Source of the DNA: Rippkaea orientalis PCC 8801
GTDB lineage: Bacteria; Cyanobacteriota; Cyanobacteriia; Cyanobacteriales; Microcystaceae
DNA length: 64,000 nt
Direction: 5' to 3'
Assembly (NCBI RefSeq): GCF_000021805.1
Contig: NC_011726.1
Location: 124,001-188,000, forward strand
This document shows, piece after piece, positions 44,534 through 51,725 of the stretch. The translations under genes and the position numbers were made by a program. A model generated the notes under the pieces. The model was not told the DNA's origin, searched no databases, and worked only from the letters and a program-made list of their open reading frames with translations. The first letter of the stretch is position 1, and each line of letters opens with the position of its first letter.

Positions 44534-45251
44534 AAGGAGATAAGTCCGAAGGGTAGAAAAAAGATTACGAAGTCTGGGAACAATGGCACAAGTTTGGAGG
44601 TCAATTCTTCTATGGGGCTGATTGTTACACTGAATAAACCTTAGTCAAAATCTTTAAGGTTTTTTTAAGTAATCCTCCAAAAGTTAAGTTGAAAAATAAT
44701 CAAATCTTAGCCGATCAACTCAATCACATTAGTAATAGCAATTGAAGGGTCAAAGTTTAAGCTAATCTTAAGCCAAAATGGCTATAGGCTTAGCTTGATT
44801 AGGAATCATGACTACCAAGCTACCAGAATTATTATGAGTTTTTGTTTGTCTAATTACAAAATGACTAATTAGTTCAGACAAAATCAGGAATTGTCGTTAT
44901 AAATTTAATAAATTATTAACATTTTATCTCCTCCTCAACACGACTGTACCAAATAAATCAAACAGGGAAATTATGGGTAACTTATCGGCCAGGGTTGGGG
45001 AAATTATTCTCAAGGATTTTGATTAACTTTTATTAAGAAAACAGCCAGATAAGTCACTGGGGAAGTGAAGAAAAACTAATTATGGTATCTGCTTATACTG
45101 TAGCGGATCAATTTAATTTTTGCATAGGAAACACTAATTTTTTTTGTTAAAGGGAAAGCCGGAAGGCCTTAACAGATTATCTACAAGATGCCTAGACTGC
45201 TTATATTTGTGTCAAACTATTAAGATGAACCGTTAAGAAGCATCAAAGATT
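44534..45251. other. Intergenic stretch between divergent genes
   Basis: It separates the group 2 sigma gene (minus) from priA (plus), so it must hold both promoters. A weak interrupted inverted repeat is seen at about 44850-44883 (TTTGTCTAATTA and TAATTAGTTCAGACAAA, with a 4-base offset). No clear NtcA or CRP box and no open frame of note. Confidence 0.55.
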
Positions 45252-47783
45252 ATGGTTAGTCCCTTGGGTACTTCTGTTGTCGCTGAACCGAGATCTCCCT
45301 ATCAAGTCAGTTCTTCTGATGAACAATGGATCGAGGTGTTAGTCGATTGTCCAGGGATACAGGGATTGTATACTTACAGGATTCCAAGGGAATTAGACTT
45401 AAAACCAGGGGATATTGTGAGTGTTCCCTTTGGTTCTCAGGTGGTGGGGGGAATCGCTATCCGTTGGGTGACTTCTCTTCCGAATGATCTTGATCCAAGT
45501 CGGGTTAGGGAAGTAGAGGATGTCATTACCTCTGGTTTCTTCCCTTCTGCTTATTGGGAATTACTCCATCGGGTAGCTCAATACTATTGTACTGATTTAA
45601 TAACAGTGATTCGGGGGGCGTTACCGCCAGGGTTATTAGGGCGATCGCAGCGTCGTCTACGCTTGAAACCAGAAACGATTCCTCCTGGGGCTGAAACGTT
45701 TTGTAGTCCTGTAGCAGGGCAACTTTTAAGGTTATTGCGATCGCAAAAAGAAGGAGATTATAGTGCCCAATATGTGCAACGGGAAATTCGGGGAGCTAGT
45801 CGGGGAATACAGGAATTAATCAAACGGGGATGGATTGAAAGTTATCTAGAACCCCCAAAAACCCCTCAAACGAAACAGCAACAAGCGGTTACATTAGTGG
45901 TAGATAGTTTCCCCTTAGAGTTAACCCCACGTCAGGTAGAAGTATTGCAAGTATTGCGTCAACAGGGAGGAGAATGCTGGTTAACTGACTTAATTAAACT
46001 GGGTAAAACCAGTTCTCAAATGCTGAAAAAACTCGAAGAAAAAGGGTGTATTGTTATTCAATTTCAAGAGAGATTACGATTATTAGAACAGCCTGATGTT
46101 AATAGCGATCGCCCTAAAGAATTAACCCCTTCTCAACAGGAATCCTTAAAAGTTATTCACAGTTTAGATCGCTTTGCAGAAGTGTTATTACATGGGATAA
46201 CAGGTTCAGGGAAAACCGAAGTTTATTTACAAGCGATCGCGCCTTTATTAAACCAAGGAAAATCGGCTTTAGTATTAGTTCCTGAAATTGGTTTAACGCC
46301 CCAATTAACCGATAGATTTCGAGCGCGTTTTGGTCATCGGGTTTATGTGTATCATAGTGAGTTATCCGATGGAGAAAGATACGATACTTGGCGACAAATG
46401 TTAACGGGAGAACCCCAAGTTGTCATCGGAACGCGATCAGCTATTTTTGCCCCGTTGCCCAATTTAGGATTAATTATTCTTGATGAAGAACACGATTCTA
46501 GTTTCAAACAAACCCAAATTTTACCCACTTATCACGCGCGGACAGTGGCATTATGGCGAGGAGAATTAGAGAACTGTCCCGTCATTTTAGGATCAGCCAC
46601 TCCCTCCCTAGAAACCTGGGTTAAAATAGGAGAAAAATCCTCAGAATCGTCTCCCCCTCACCCCCTCACCCCCTCCCCCCCTCTCCCTCTCACCTACTAC
46701 CTATCCTTACCCGAAAGAATCCAATCTCGTCCCCTTCCTCCTGTCAAAATTGTGGACATGAGACAGGAATTAAAACTAGGAAACCGTTCAATTTTTAGTC
46801 ATTCATTACAGGATGCTTTACAAGAATTAGAAGACAAAAAAAAACAAGGTATTCTCTTTATTCATCGTCGGGGACATAGCACCTTTGTATCCTGTCGTAG
46901 TTGTGGTTATGTGTTGGAATGTCCCCATTGTGATGTCTCTTTATCCTATCATTATACCCACGAAGGAGCGACGGAATTACTGAGATGTCATTATTGTAAT
47001 TATTCTCAGATTCAACCGAATAAATGTCCTGAATGTCAGTCTCCTTATTTGAAATTTTTTGGTAGTGGAACCCAAAAAGTCACCCAAGAATTAAGCCATC
47101 TTTTTCCCAATTTGCGTCCGCTACGGTTTGATAGTGACACCACCAGAACAAAGGGATCTCATCGCGCTTTATTAACCCAATTTGCTGAAGGAAAAGCGGA
47201 TATATTAGTCGGGACTCAAATGTTAACCAAAGGGTTAGATTTAGCCCAAGTTACCTTAGTGGGAGTTGTTGCTGCCGATGGATTATTGCATCTATCAGAT
47301 TATCGGGCAGCCGAAAGGGCATTTCAAACCTTAACTCAGGTAGCAGGAAGGGCAGGAAGGGGTGATGATCCTGGTAGGGTAATTATTCAAACCTATACCC
47401 CAGAACATCCGGTGATTCAATCCGTTAGATCCCACGATTATCAAGGGTTTATTGAAGCAGAATTGCCCCAAAGAGAGGCATTAAGTTATCCTCCCTACGG
47501 GCGATTAATTTTAGTTAGATTGAGTGGAACCGAGGGGGTAGAAGTACAGCAAACCGCAGAAATTTTGGCGGATATTTTTTGGGACACAATAGGGAGAGGT
47601 TGCGAAATCCTCGGACCTGCACCTGCTAATATTATGCGAATAGCAAGGCGTTATCGCTGGAATATTTTATTAAAATTTGAACCGAATGCGGAGGTGATTA
47701 TTCCCGATGTTAATGAGTTAAAAAAGGTTTGTCCTCAGTCCGTTAGTTTAACCTTAGATGTTGACCCTTTGAGGATTGATTAG
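45252..47783 (+). CDS. priA: Primosomal protein N' (PriA helicase)
   Basis: 843 aa, longer than E. coli PriA, as usual in cyanobacteria. It restarts stalled replication forks. N-terminal 3'-DNA-end-binding domain (about 20-110), then a winged-helix region, helicase motif I GITGSGKTEVY, DEEH in motif II, GSATPSLETW, the zinc-binding Cys set (CRSCGY, CPHC, CHYCNY, CPEC) and motif VI QVAGRAGRG. A low-complexity Pro/Ser/Leu insertion (about residues 463-485, SPPHPLTPSP) is extra. Monocistronic. Confidence 0.96.
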   Translation: MVSPLGTSVVAEPRSPYQVSSSDEQWIEVLVDCPGIQGLYTYRIPRELDLKPGDIVSVPFGSQVVGGIAIRWVTSLPNDLDPSRVREVEDVITSGFFPSAYWELLHRVAQYYCTDLITVIRGALPPGLLGRSQRRLRLKPETIPPGAETFCSPVAGQLLRLLRSQKEGDYSAQYVQREIRGASRGIQELIKRGWIESYLEPPKTPQTKQQQAVTLVVDSFPLELTPRQVEVLQVLRQQGGECWLTDLIKLGKTSSQMLKKLEEKGCIVIQFQERLRLLEQPDVNSDRPKELTPSQQESLKVIHSLDRFAEVLLHGITGSGKTEVYLQAIAPLLNQGKSALVLVPEIGLTPQLTDRFRARFGHRVYVYHSELSDGERYDTWRQMLTGEPQVVIGTRSAIFAPLPNLGLIILDEEHDSSFKQTQILPTYHARTVALWRGELENCPVILGSATPSLETWVKIGEKSSESSPPHPLTPSPPLPLTYYLSLPERIQSRPLPPVKIVDMRQELKLGNRSIFSHSLQDALQELEDKKKQGILFIHRRGHSTFVSCRSCGYVLECPHCDVSLSYHYTHEGATELLRCHYCNYSQIQPNKCPECQSPYLKFFGSGTQKVTQELSHLFPNLRPLRFDSDTTRTKGSHRALLTQFAEGKADILVGTQMLTKGLDLAQVTLVGVVAADGLLHLSDYRAAERAFQTLTQVAGRAGRGDDPGRVIIQTYTPEHPVIQSVRSHDYQGFIEAELPQREALSYPPYGRLILVRLSGTEGVEVQQTAEILADIFWDTIGRGCEILGPAPANIMRIARRYRWNILLKFEPNAEVIIPDVNELKKVCPQSVSLTLDVDPLRID

Positions 47784-47817
47784 AAAGTTAAATTGGTATG
47801 ATTCTGTTGTGCTGAGA

Positions 47818-48315
47818 TTACCTATTGAGCCGCTTTTCATACAAAATCTCATAGGGTTGATATCCAACGTCCTTATAGAATTTTGCTGCGGGTTCATTAT
47901 TGCATAACAAACCAACTCTAACAACTTGCAAATCTAACGTTAGAAAATGCCGTTCAGCCGCTTTCATCAAAGCAGAAGCAACTCCGCGCTTTCGCATTGT
48001 CGAGACAACATACAAATCAGAAATGTAACCGTATTCTCGCTCTGATTCAACAATATGCAGATCTCCTTTATCGTGTTTCTCAACGAAACAAACAACAAAA
48101 CCAAGGATGTGTTGTTCGGATTCAGCAACATAAATTTGACCATTCTGTTCCCTAACAAGTTCTTCAAGATATGCAAAATGACCATCACTAATCTTAGAAC
48201 CGAGTGTTCTGTTGAGATGCAACTCACGCTCAGCATCTTGAAGCAATGCCATTAATCTGACGAGAACTGGTCGGTCTTCAAATTTGGCAGTACGAATCAC
48301 AAAATTAGCTTGCAT
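47818..48315 (-). CDS. GNAT family N-acetyltransferase
   Basis: 165 aa. Acetyl-CoA binding loop MRKRGVASALM; strand pattern YISDLYVVSTMRKRG and RVGLLCNNEPAAKFYKDVGYQ is typical of GNAT enzymes acting on amines or antibiotics; the substrate is unknown. Its first 11 bases overlap the 3' end of a truncated toxin gene (48305-48472), showing that a deletion joined the two. The original promoter may have been lost; transcription could come from the toxin-antitoxin promoter. Confidence 0.88.
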   Translation of the reverse strand: MQANFVIRTAKFEDRPVLVRLMALLQDAERELHLNRTLGSKISDGHFAYLEELVREQNGQIYVAESEQHILGFVVCFVEKHDKGDLHIVESEREYGYISDLYVVSTMRKRGVASALMKAAERHFLTLDLQVVRVGLLCNNEPAAKFYKDVGYQPYEILYEKRLNR

Positions 48316-48472
48316 GAAAAACCAAAGGAATTCCTAGCGTTTTGTAAGTATCTAATGATAAAATTTGTTGGTATTTTGTCAAGTCTTGCCTTAAAAGTTC
48401 TGGCAATTCACCTAAATCTTGACTTAAGACTTTTTGATGTAATTTAACTTTGTAGCGAAATTTTGTACCCAC
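48305..48472 (-). pseudogene. Truncated RelE-type toxin gene
   Basis: The frame opens at GTG 48472, overlapping the end of its antitoxin, and reads FRYKVKLHQKVLSQDLGELP and TKYQQILSLDTYKTLGIPL, the first half of a cyanobacterial RelE/ParE-like toxin. Where the family continues (LGIPSHxLxGKL), this copy runs into foreign sequence and stops at TAA 48305, inside the start of the GNAT gene. About 50 C-terminal residues, including the catalytic part, are lost. Confidence 0.8.
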
Positions 48473-48665
48473 GTTGAACTAACCATTTATCTAAGACTTC
48501 TTGATCAATTTCTTCTTCCGCTTCAATGACAGTAATCCATTGATTGGGGTCATCTTCATCTTTTAAGCGTTCAATTGCTCGTTCTTCAGCAGAGGTTTTA
48601 AGCGGTTGGGGATGAATTTCTTGATTGTTCATTTTGAGTATTTCAAAGAGTTCTTCTATTATCAT
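48444..48665 (-). CDS. Antitoxin of a broken RelE-type module
   Basis: 73 aa from ATG 48665, or 62 aa from ATG 48632 (MNNQEIHPQP), which looks like the family start. KTSAEERAIERLKDEDDPNQ and EEEIDQEVLDKWLVQRGYK match cyanobacterial antitoxins that precede the RelE toxin now truncated at 48305-48472. The two genes overlap. The antitoxin frame is complete although its toxin is not. Confidence 0.75.
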   Translation of the reverse strand: MIIEELFEILKMNNQEIHPQPLKTSAEERAIERLKDEDDPNQWITVIEAEEEIDQEVLDKWLVQRGYKISLQS

Positions 48666-48740
48666 TATAAGGTAGGTACGTTACATTTCATTAAACCATC
48701 CGAAAAGAGAGGCGTTGCCGAAGGCACTGCGAAGTAGACC

Positions 48741-48857
48741 GCACTAATTTAGTGCGTTACAACGGATTGTTAAAACCTAGTCAGAGCAAAGATTGTAGCC
48801 GTCTCAACGCACCCTACAAGATCGGCGATCGCACTACAAGATTAGCGATCGCACTAC
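48741..48857. repeat. Dispersed TTTAGTGCGTTAC...CGCACCCTACAAG repeat, copy A
   Basis: Starts with the near-palindrome GCACTAATTTAGTGC, continues CGTTACAACGGATTGTTAAA, ACCTAGTCAG, then GTAGCCGTCTCAACGCACCC, TACAAGATCGGCGATCGCAC and a second short tail. Other copies lie at 50335-50371 (partial), 50941-51078 and 51601-51725; a half copy is at 11551. Confidence 0.85.
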
Positions 48858-49339
48858 GTCCCAAGTATCGCTTTCATATCATTGTTAATTGCTTGCTCAT
48901 CGTAAATAGTTGGGACTCCTTGCTCTCTCATACAAGAGTAATAAGCTCTACCAGCTTGGAGCATAGCTTCCCTAGCCTGGGTACTATTGGGGTTTTGTCG
49001 AAGCTGTTCCTTAGTTACTTCATATTGCTCCAACATATACTGCACGTACTCAGACCATCTTTTACTGGAATAAACTAGCAGTCCGATAGGAGGTGCTGCA
49101 ATACCCCCAAGACCTGCCACAACTCTCATTGATGACCCTTCAGGGAACAAGCCGCCAAGAATTAATCCTGTGGGAAGTCCAATAACTCCACCAATTAATA
49201 GTAGTCCAATATTATTGGGTCGTTTTTTCACTTTCGTCACAACTAAAACCTCTCGAATTGCTAACCACTGCTTTAAAGAAGATTTACTGTAACTTGACTC
49301 AACTAATGGCAGATAGCCTACAATCACTGTCCCCACCAA
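48854..49339 (-). CDS. Uncharacterised membrane protein
   Basis: 161 aa. Residues about 40-95 contain two hydrophobic helices with Gly/Pro (NIGLLLIGGVIGLPTGLILGG and VVAGLGGIAAPPIGLLVY, approximate). The C-terminal half is charged and helical (QYMLEQYEVTKEQLRQNPNS). The N terminus is variable, and the first ATG at 49339 may not be the true start. I do not recognise the family. Its stop codon falls beside the repeat at 48741-48857. Confidence 0.55.
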   Translation of the reverse strand: MVGTVIVGYLPLVESSYSKSSLKQWLAIREVLVVTKVKKRPNNIGLLLIGGVIGLPTGLILGGLFPEGSSMRVVAGLGGIAAPPIGLLVYSSKRWSEYVQYMLEQYEVTKEQLRQNPNSTQAREAMLQAGRAYYSCMREQGVPTIYDEQAINNDMKAILGT

Positions 49340-49552
49340 GAATTTAAGCTACCTAACTTATAATTCTATCGCAGTTGGGGTACAATATCTTGTATGAGAG
49401 AAAAATACCGCAAATCTAAGATAATTTAAGCATATAACAATTGATTTATAATTTCATCAGCCGTTAGCGATTTTACTAAAATGCTAATGCGCCGTGCGAC
49501 TTCAAATGCCTATAATAAACTAATCAAACTAGCATTTGAGGAACAAAAACTT

Positions 49553-49771
49553 ATGTTTAATAACTCTTCAATCATCAGCGTGTCTCCTGACGTTATGGGG
49601 GGTACTCCGGTTTTTGCTGGCACTAGAGTTCCTGTTCAGACACTTTTAGACTATCTCAAAGCAGGTGAGTCGATTAATGATTTCTTAGATGGGTTTCCAA
49701 CTGTGACTAGAGAGCAAGTCATTGCTTTCCTAGAAGAAGCAGGAAATAACCTCGTCAGCATGGTGGCATAG
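49553..49771 (+). CDS. DUF433 antitoxin-type protein
   Basis: 72 aa from ATG 49553 (GAGG about 10 bases upstream; a longer frame to 49481 has no support). SPDVMGGTPVFAGTRVPVQTL is the DUF433 signature, a Xre-like winged-helix antitoxin family. Its partner is normally a DUF5615 PIN-like toxin starting immediately after; here only 19 codons of that toxin remain (49773-49832). The antitoxin itself is complete. Confidence 0.88.
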   Translation: MFNNSSIISVSPDVMGGTPVFAGTRVPVQTLLDYLKAGESINDFLDGFPTVTREQVIAFLEEAGNNLVSMVA

Positions 49772-49772
49772 C

Positions 49773-49832
49773 ATGAAGATCCTGTTGCATGAGTGTGATG
49801 ATAAAATTAAAACTGTAGTGTCAGTTAATTAA
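49773..49832 (+). pseudogene. Remnant of a DUF5615-type toxin
   Basis: ATG 49773 lies 1 bp after the DUF433 stop. The first eight codons read MKILLHEC, matching the MKILLDEC start of DUF5615 PIN-like toxins; then the frame becomes unrelated and stops at TAA 49830. The remaining hundred or so residues of the toxin are gone, so it is a truncated toxin. Confidence 0.7.
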
Positions 49833-49857
49833 ATTTTAGTTAGAGGAAATAGTTACT

Positions 49858-50061
49858 ATGTTAAGCAATGATCAAAAAACTAAAGAACTGTTAACAGAAA
49901 TGATAATAGGAATTATTCAAGATAGGAAAGATTTATTTCATGAAATAATTCTCGAAGCGATAGAAGAAATAGGGTTAGCTAAAGCAATTCAAGAAGGACG
50001 AGAAGACAACTTTATCTCTGAAGAAACAATATTTTCTTTGCTAGATGGTGAAGATGAATGA
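49858..50061 (+). CDS. Antitoxin preceding a RelE-type toxin
   Basis: 67 aa. Acidic and helical (TKELLTEMIIGIIQDRKDLF, then LLDGEDE), typical of the small antitoxin in front of RelE in cyanobacteria. AGAGGAAA lies about 10 bases before the ATG. The stop overlaps the toxin start (ATGA at 50058). The antitoxin is intact while the toxin has an internal stop. Confidence 0.8.
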   Translation: MLSNDQKTKELLTEMIIGIIQDRKDLFHEIILEAIEEIGLAKAIQEGREDNFISEETIFSLLDGEDE

Positions 50062-50324
50062 AAATTAAATTTGAATCAAAGTTTGAAAAAGACTTAAAAA
50101 GAATAAAAGACAAAAAGGTTTTATATCGTTTAAAGCAGGCAATCATTGATATTAAAGTGGCTACGAATCTGTCAGAAATTGATTGCTTAAAAAAACTTTA
50201 AGGGTATGATAGATTTTATAGAATCCGTCTAGGTGACTATAGAATAGGAATAGAAATCAAGGATAATACTATTATTTTTACTCGGTTTTTACATCGAAAA
50301 GATATTTATACATTTTTTCCTTAA
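50058..50324 (+). pseudogene. RelE-type toxin with one in-frame nonsense codon
   Basis: 88 codons from ATG 50058: IKFESKFEKDLKRIKDKKVL, then a TAA at 50199-50201 (codon 48), then GYDRFYRIRLGDYRIGIEI and FTRFLHRKDIYTFFP. The frame on both sides is the continuous RelE sequence, so a single base change (for instance AAA to TAA) broke an otherwise complete toxin. The stop falls before the conserved Y-R-I-R-L-G-D-Y-R core. Confidence 0.85.
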
Positions 50325-50334
50325 TTATTGATCT

Positions 50335-50371
50335 AGTCAACGCACCCTACAAGATCGGCGATCGCACTACA
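50335..50371. repeat. Dispersed repeat, partial copy B
   Basis: AGTCAACGCACCCTACAAGA and TCGGCGATCGCACTACAA, the right half of the repeat at 48741. It supplies the TAG (50367-50369) that ends the toxin pseudogene running the other way. Confidence 0.75.
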
Positions 50372-50665
50372 ACCGCTTAAGTAATTCGTCGTACTCTGTA
50401 TGTGCGCCAATCCAAAACCAGTAAACATGGTCATCTTCTAACAAGCCAAGAACTCGATAGTCTAAACTCACGCGCGCTGAATAAATTGGTTGGCGTTGGC
50501 TAACCCGCTATAAATTGGTTGGCGTTGGCTAACCCGCTTGAATTGAAGACTATTGTGGTAGGGATCTGAACGCCAAAGTGCATAAGTTTTGGTCGCTTGT
50601 TCTTGAACTGATGCAGGAAGCTCATCCAGCTTTTTGCGAAACGCTTTTGTAACGCTTGATTTCAT
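50367..50665 (-). pseudogene. RelE/ParE-type toxin frameshifted by a 29-bp tandem duplication
   Basis: It starts MKSSVTKAFRKKLDELPASV and reads FKRVSQRQPIYS, then frameshifts because a 29-bp unit is present twice (50481-50509 and 50510-50538); translation ends soon after in a wrong frame. Removing one copy restores IYSARVSLDYRVLGLLEDDH and VYWFWIGAHTEYDELL to a TAG at 50367. The lesion is precise and reversible by slippage. The antitoxin at 50668 is open. Confidence 0.88.
50481..50538. repeat. Perfect 29-bp tandem duplication
   Basis: ATAAATTGGTTGGCGTTGGC followed by TAACCCGCT occurs at 50481-50509 and again at 50510-50538 without mismatch. It lies within a toxin gene; 29 is not a multiple of 3, so it shifts the frame. 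Confidence 0.95.
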
Positions 50666-50667
50666 AA

Positions 50668-50898
50668 CTACGGTTGAGGCGGAAACACTTCAGCAAGAGG
50701 AGTGATGTCACCCACAGCAATTTCCTGGCGTACCATTTCAGCCATCCGATCCCATTGCTCATCCGTTGTAGATTCAAACTGAGCTTTCCATTTCTTCTCA
50801 TCTTCCATCTCATCAAGGAGGCGAGCAGCGATCGCATCCTGCTCACTTTCAGGTAAGGTTTGTAACCTGGCGATCGCACGCTCAAGTAACTCAGTCAT
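50668..50898 (-). CDS. Antitoxin-like protein
   Basis: 76 aa from ATG 50898 (a GTG at 50916 would add six). MTELLERAIARLQTLPESEQ and AIAARLLDEMEDEKKW are typical of a cyanobacterial antitoxin paired with RelE/ParE-like toxins of the SSVTxAFR type. The frame is intact and ends 2 bp before the broken toxin. Its own start is close to repeat copy C. Confidence 0.78.
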   Translation of the reverse strand: MTELLERAIARLQTLPESEQDAIAARLLDEMEDEKKWKAQFESTTDEQWDRMAEMVRQEIAVGDITPLAEVFPPQP

Positions 50899-50940
50899 CG
50901 TTACTTCACTCAGCACTTTATACTTACCCTAATTATTGTA

Positions 50941-51078
50941 ACTAATTTAGTGCGTTACGACGGATTGTTAAAACCTAATCATAGCCAAGATTGTAGCCGT
51001 CTCAACGCACCCTACAAGATCAGCGATCGCACTTCGTTAATGCACCCTACAAGATCTACAAGATCAGCAATCGCACTA
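50941..51078. repeat. Dispersed repeat, copy C
   Basis: ACTAATTTAGTGCGTTACGA, CGGATTGTTAAAACCTAATC, then GTAGCCGTCTCAACGCACCC and TACAAGATCAGCGATCGCAC, followed by two extra partial right halves (ATGCACCCTACAAGATC and AGATCAGCAATCGCAC). Confidence 0.85.
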
Positions 51079-51110
51079 TGAGAGAACAGCGATCGCTGAG
51101 GAGAACTTAT

Positions 51111-51332
51111 CTACAATAGTGACACAAACTCTTCAACGCTTAACTCAATATCTCGAATTATGGCTCTTAACGTTCCTTTAGCTATTTCTGAATGGTTTGG
51201 AACAACAACTTGAGCAAAAGGGTCATCTCTTCGCATGATAATATGGCTGCTTTCTTGTCGCTTTTGATAGAAACCAATTTTTTCTAGAGCCTTAATGCAC
51301 TGTTTCCCCGAAATAGTAGGCAACTTGCTCAC
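51111..51332 (-). CDS. hicA: HicA-type mRNA interferase toxin
   Basis: 73 aa. LPTISGKQCIKALEKIGFYQ, then SSHIIMRRDDPFAQVVVPNH and GTLRAIIRDIELSVEEF are the complete HicA pattern with its catalytic His (in SSHIIM). It degrades mRNA when free of HicB. The start overlaps the hicB stop by 4 bp, with hicB first: the reverse of the common hicA-hicB order but normal in cyanobacteria. It is the only intact toxin in this cluster. Confidence 0.93.
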   Translation of the reverse strand: MSKLPTISGKQCIKALEKIGFYQKRQESSHIIMRRDDPFAQVVVPNHSEIAKGTLRAIIRDIELSVEEFVSLL

Positions 51333-51547
51333 ACAACCACCAAGAATGTTTCAAAATTGTCTTCTGGGACAGACAAACCATCCTCTTCTAAGGCAGTCAC
51401 ATAACCGACAATAGCTTCTTTGATATTTGACAGAGCCTCTTCTTTCGTTCTTCCTTGACTATTACATCCCTTTAAACTTGGACACTCCACGACCCAATAG
51501 CCATCTTCGTCCTTATATAAGATTACCTGCCTTGTATGCTGAGTCAT
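51329..51547 (-). CDS. hicB: HicB-type antitoxin
   Basis: 72 aa. VILYKDEDGYWVVECPSLKG CNSQG-type strand followed by TKEEALSNIKEAIVGYV is the HicB partial RNase-H-like fold. It is the first gene of the hicBA operon, overlapping hicA by 4 bp. It lacks the C-terminal DNA-binding domain of longer HicB proteins, so autoregulation may depend on hicA. Confidence 0.92.
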   Translation of the reverse strand: MTQHTRQVILYKDEDGYWVVECPSLKGCNSQGRTKEEALSNIKEAIVGYVTALEEDGLSVPEDNFETFLVVV

Positions 51548-51600
51548 CGGTTCACACCTTAAAGTTATATCTTATTTCTACTGATTATACCAACCCAAAT

Positions 51601-51725
51601 AGCTAAGATTGTAGCCGTCTCAACGCACCCTACAAGATTGGCGATCGCACTAATTTAGTGCGTTACGACGGATTGTTAAAACCTAATCAGAACAAAGATT
51701 TTAGCCGTCTCAACGCCCCCTACAA
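51601..51725. repeat. Dispersed repeat, copy D (double)
   Basis: Right half (GTAGCCGTCTCAACGCACCC, TACAAGATTGGCGATCGCAC) followed by a full unit (TAATTTAGTGCGTTACGACG ... GTCTCAACGCCCCCTACAA). The final CCCTACAA provides the TAG stop codon (51720-51722) of the EAL gene on the minus strand. Confidence 0.85.

Noticed and set aside
44845-44883. Inverted repeat TTTGTCTAATTA/TAATTAGTTCAGACAAA before the group 2 sigma gene
   Set aside because: Arms are interrupted by a 4-base offset and no known regulator box fits; too weak to list as a site.
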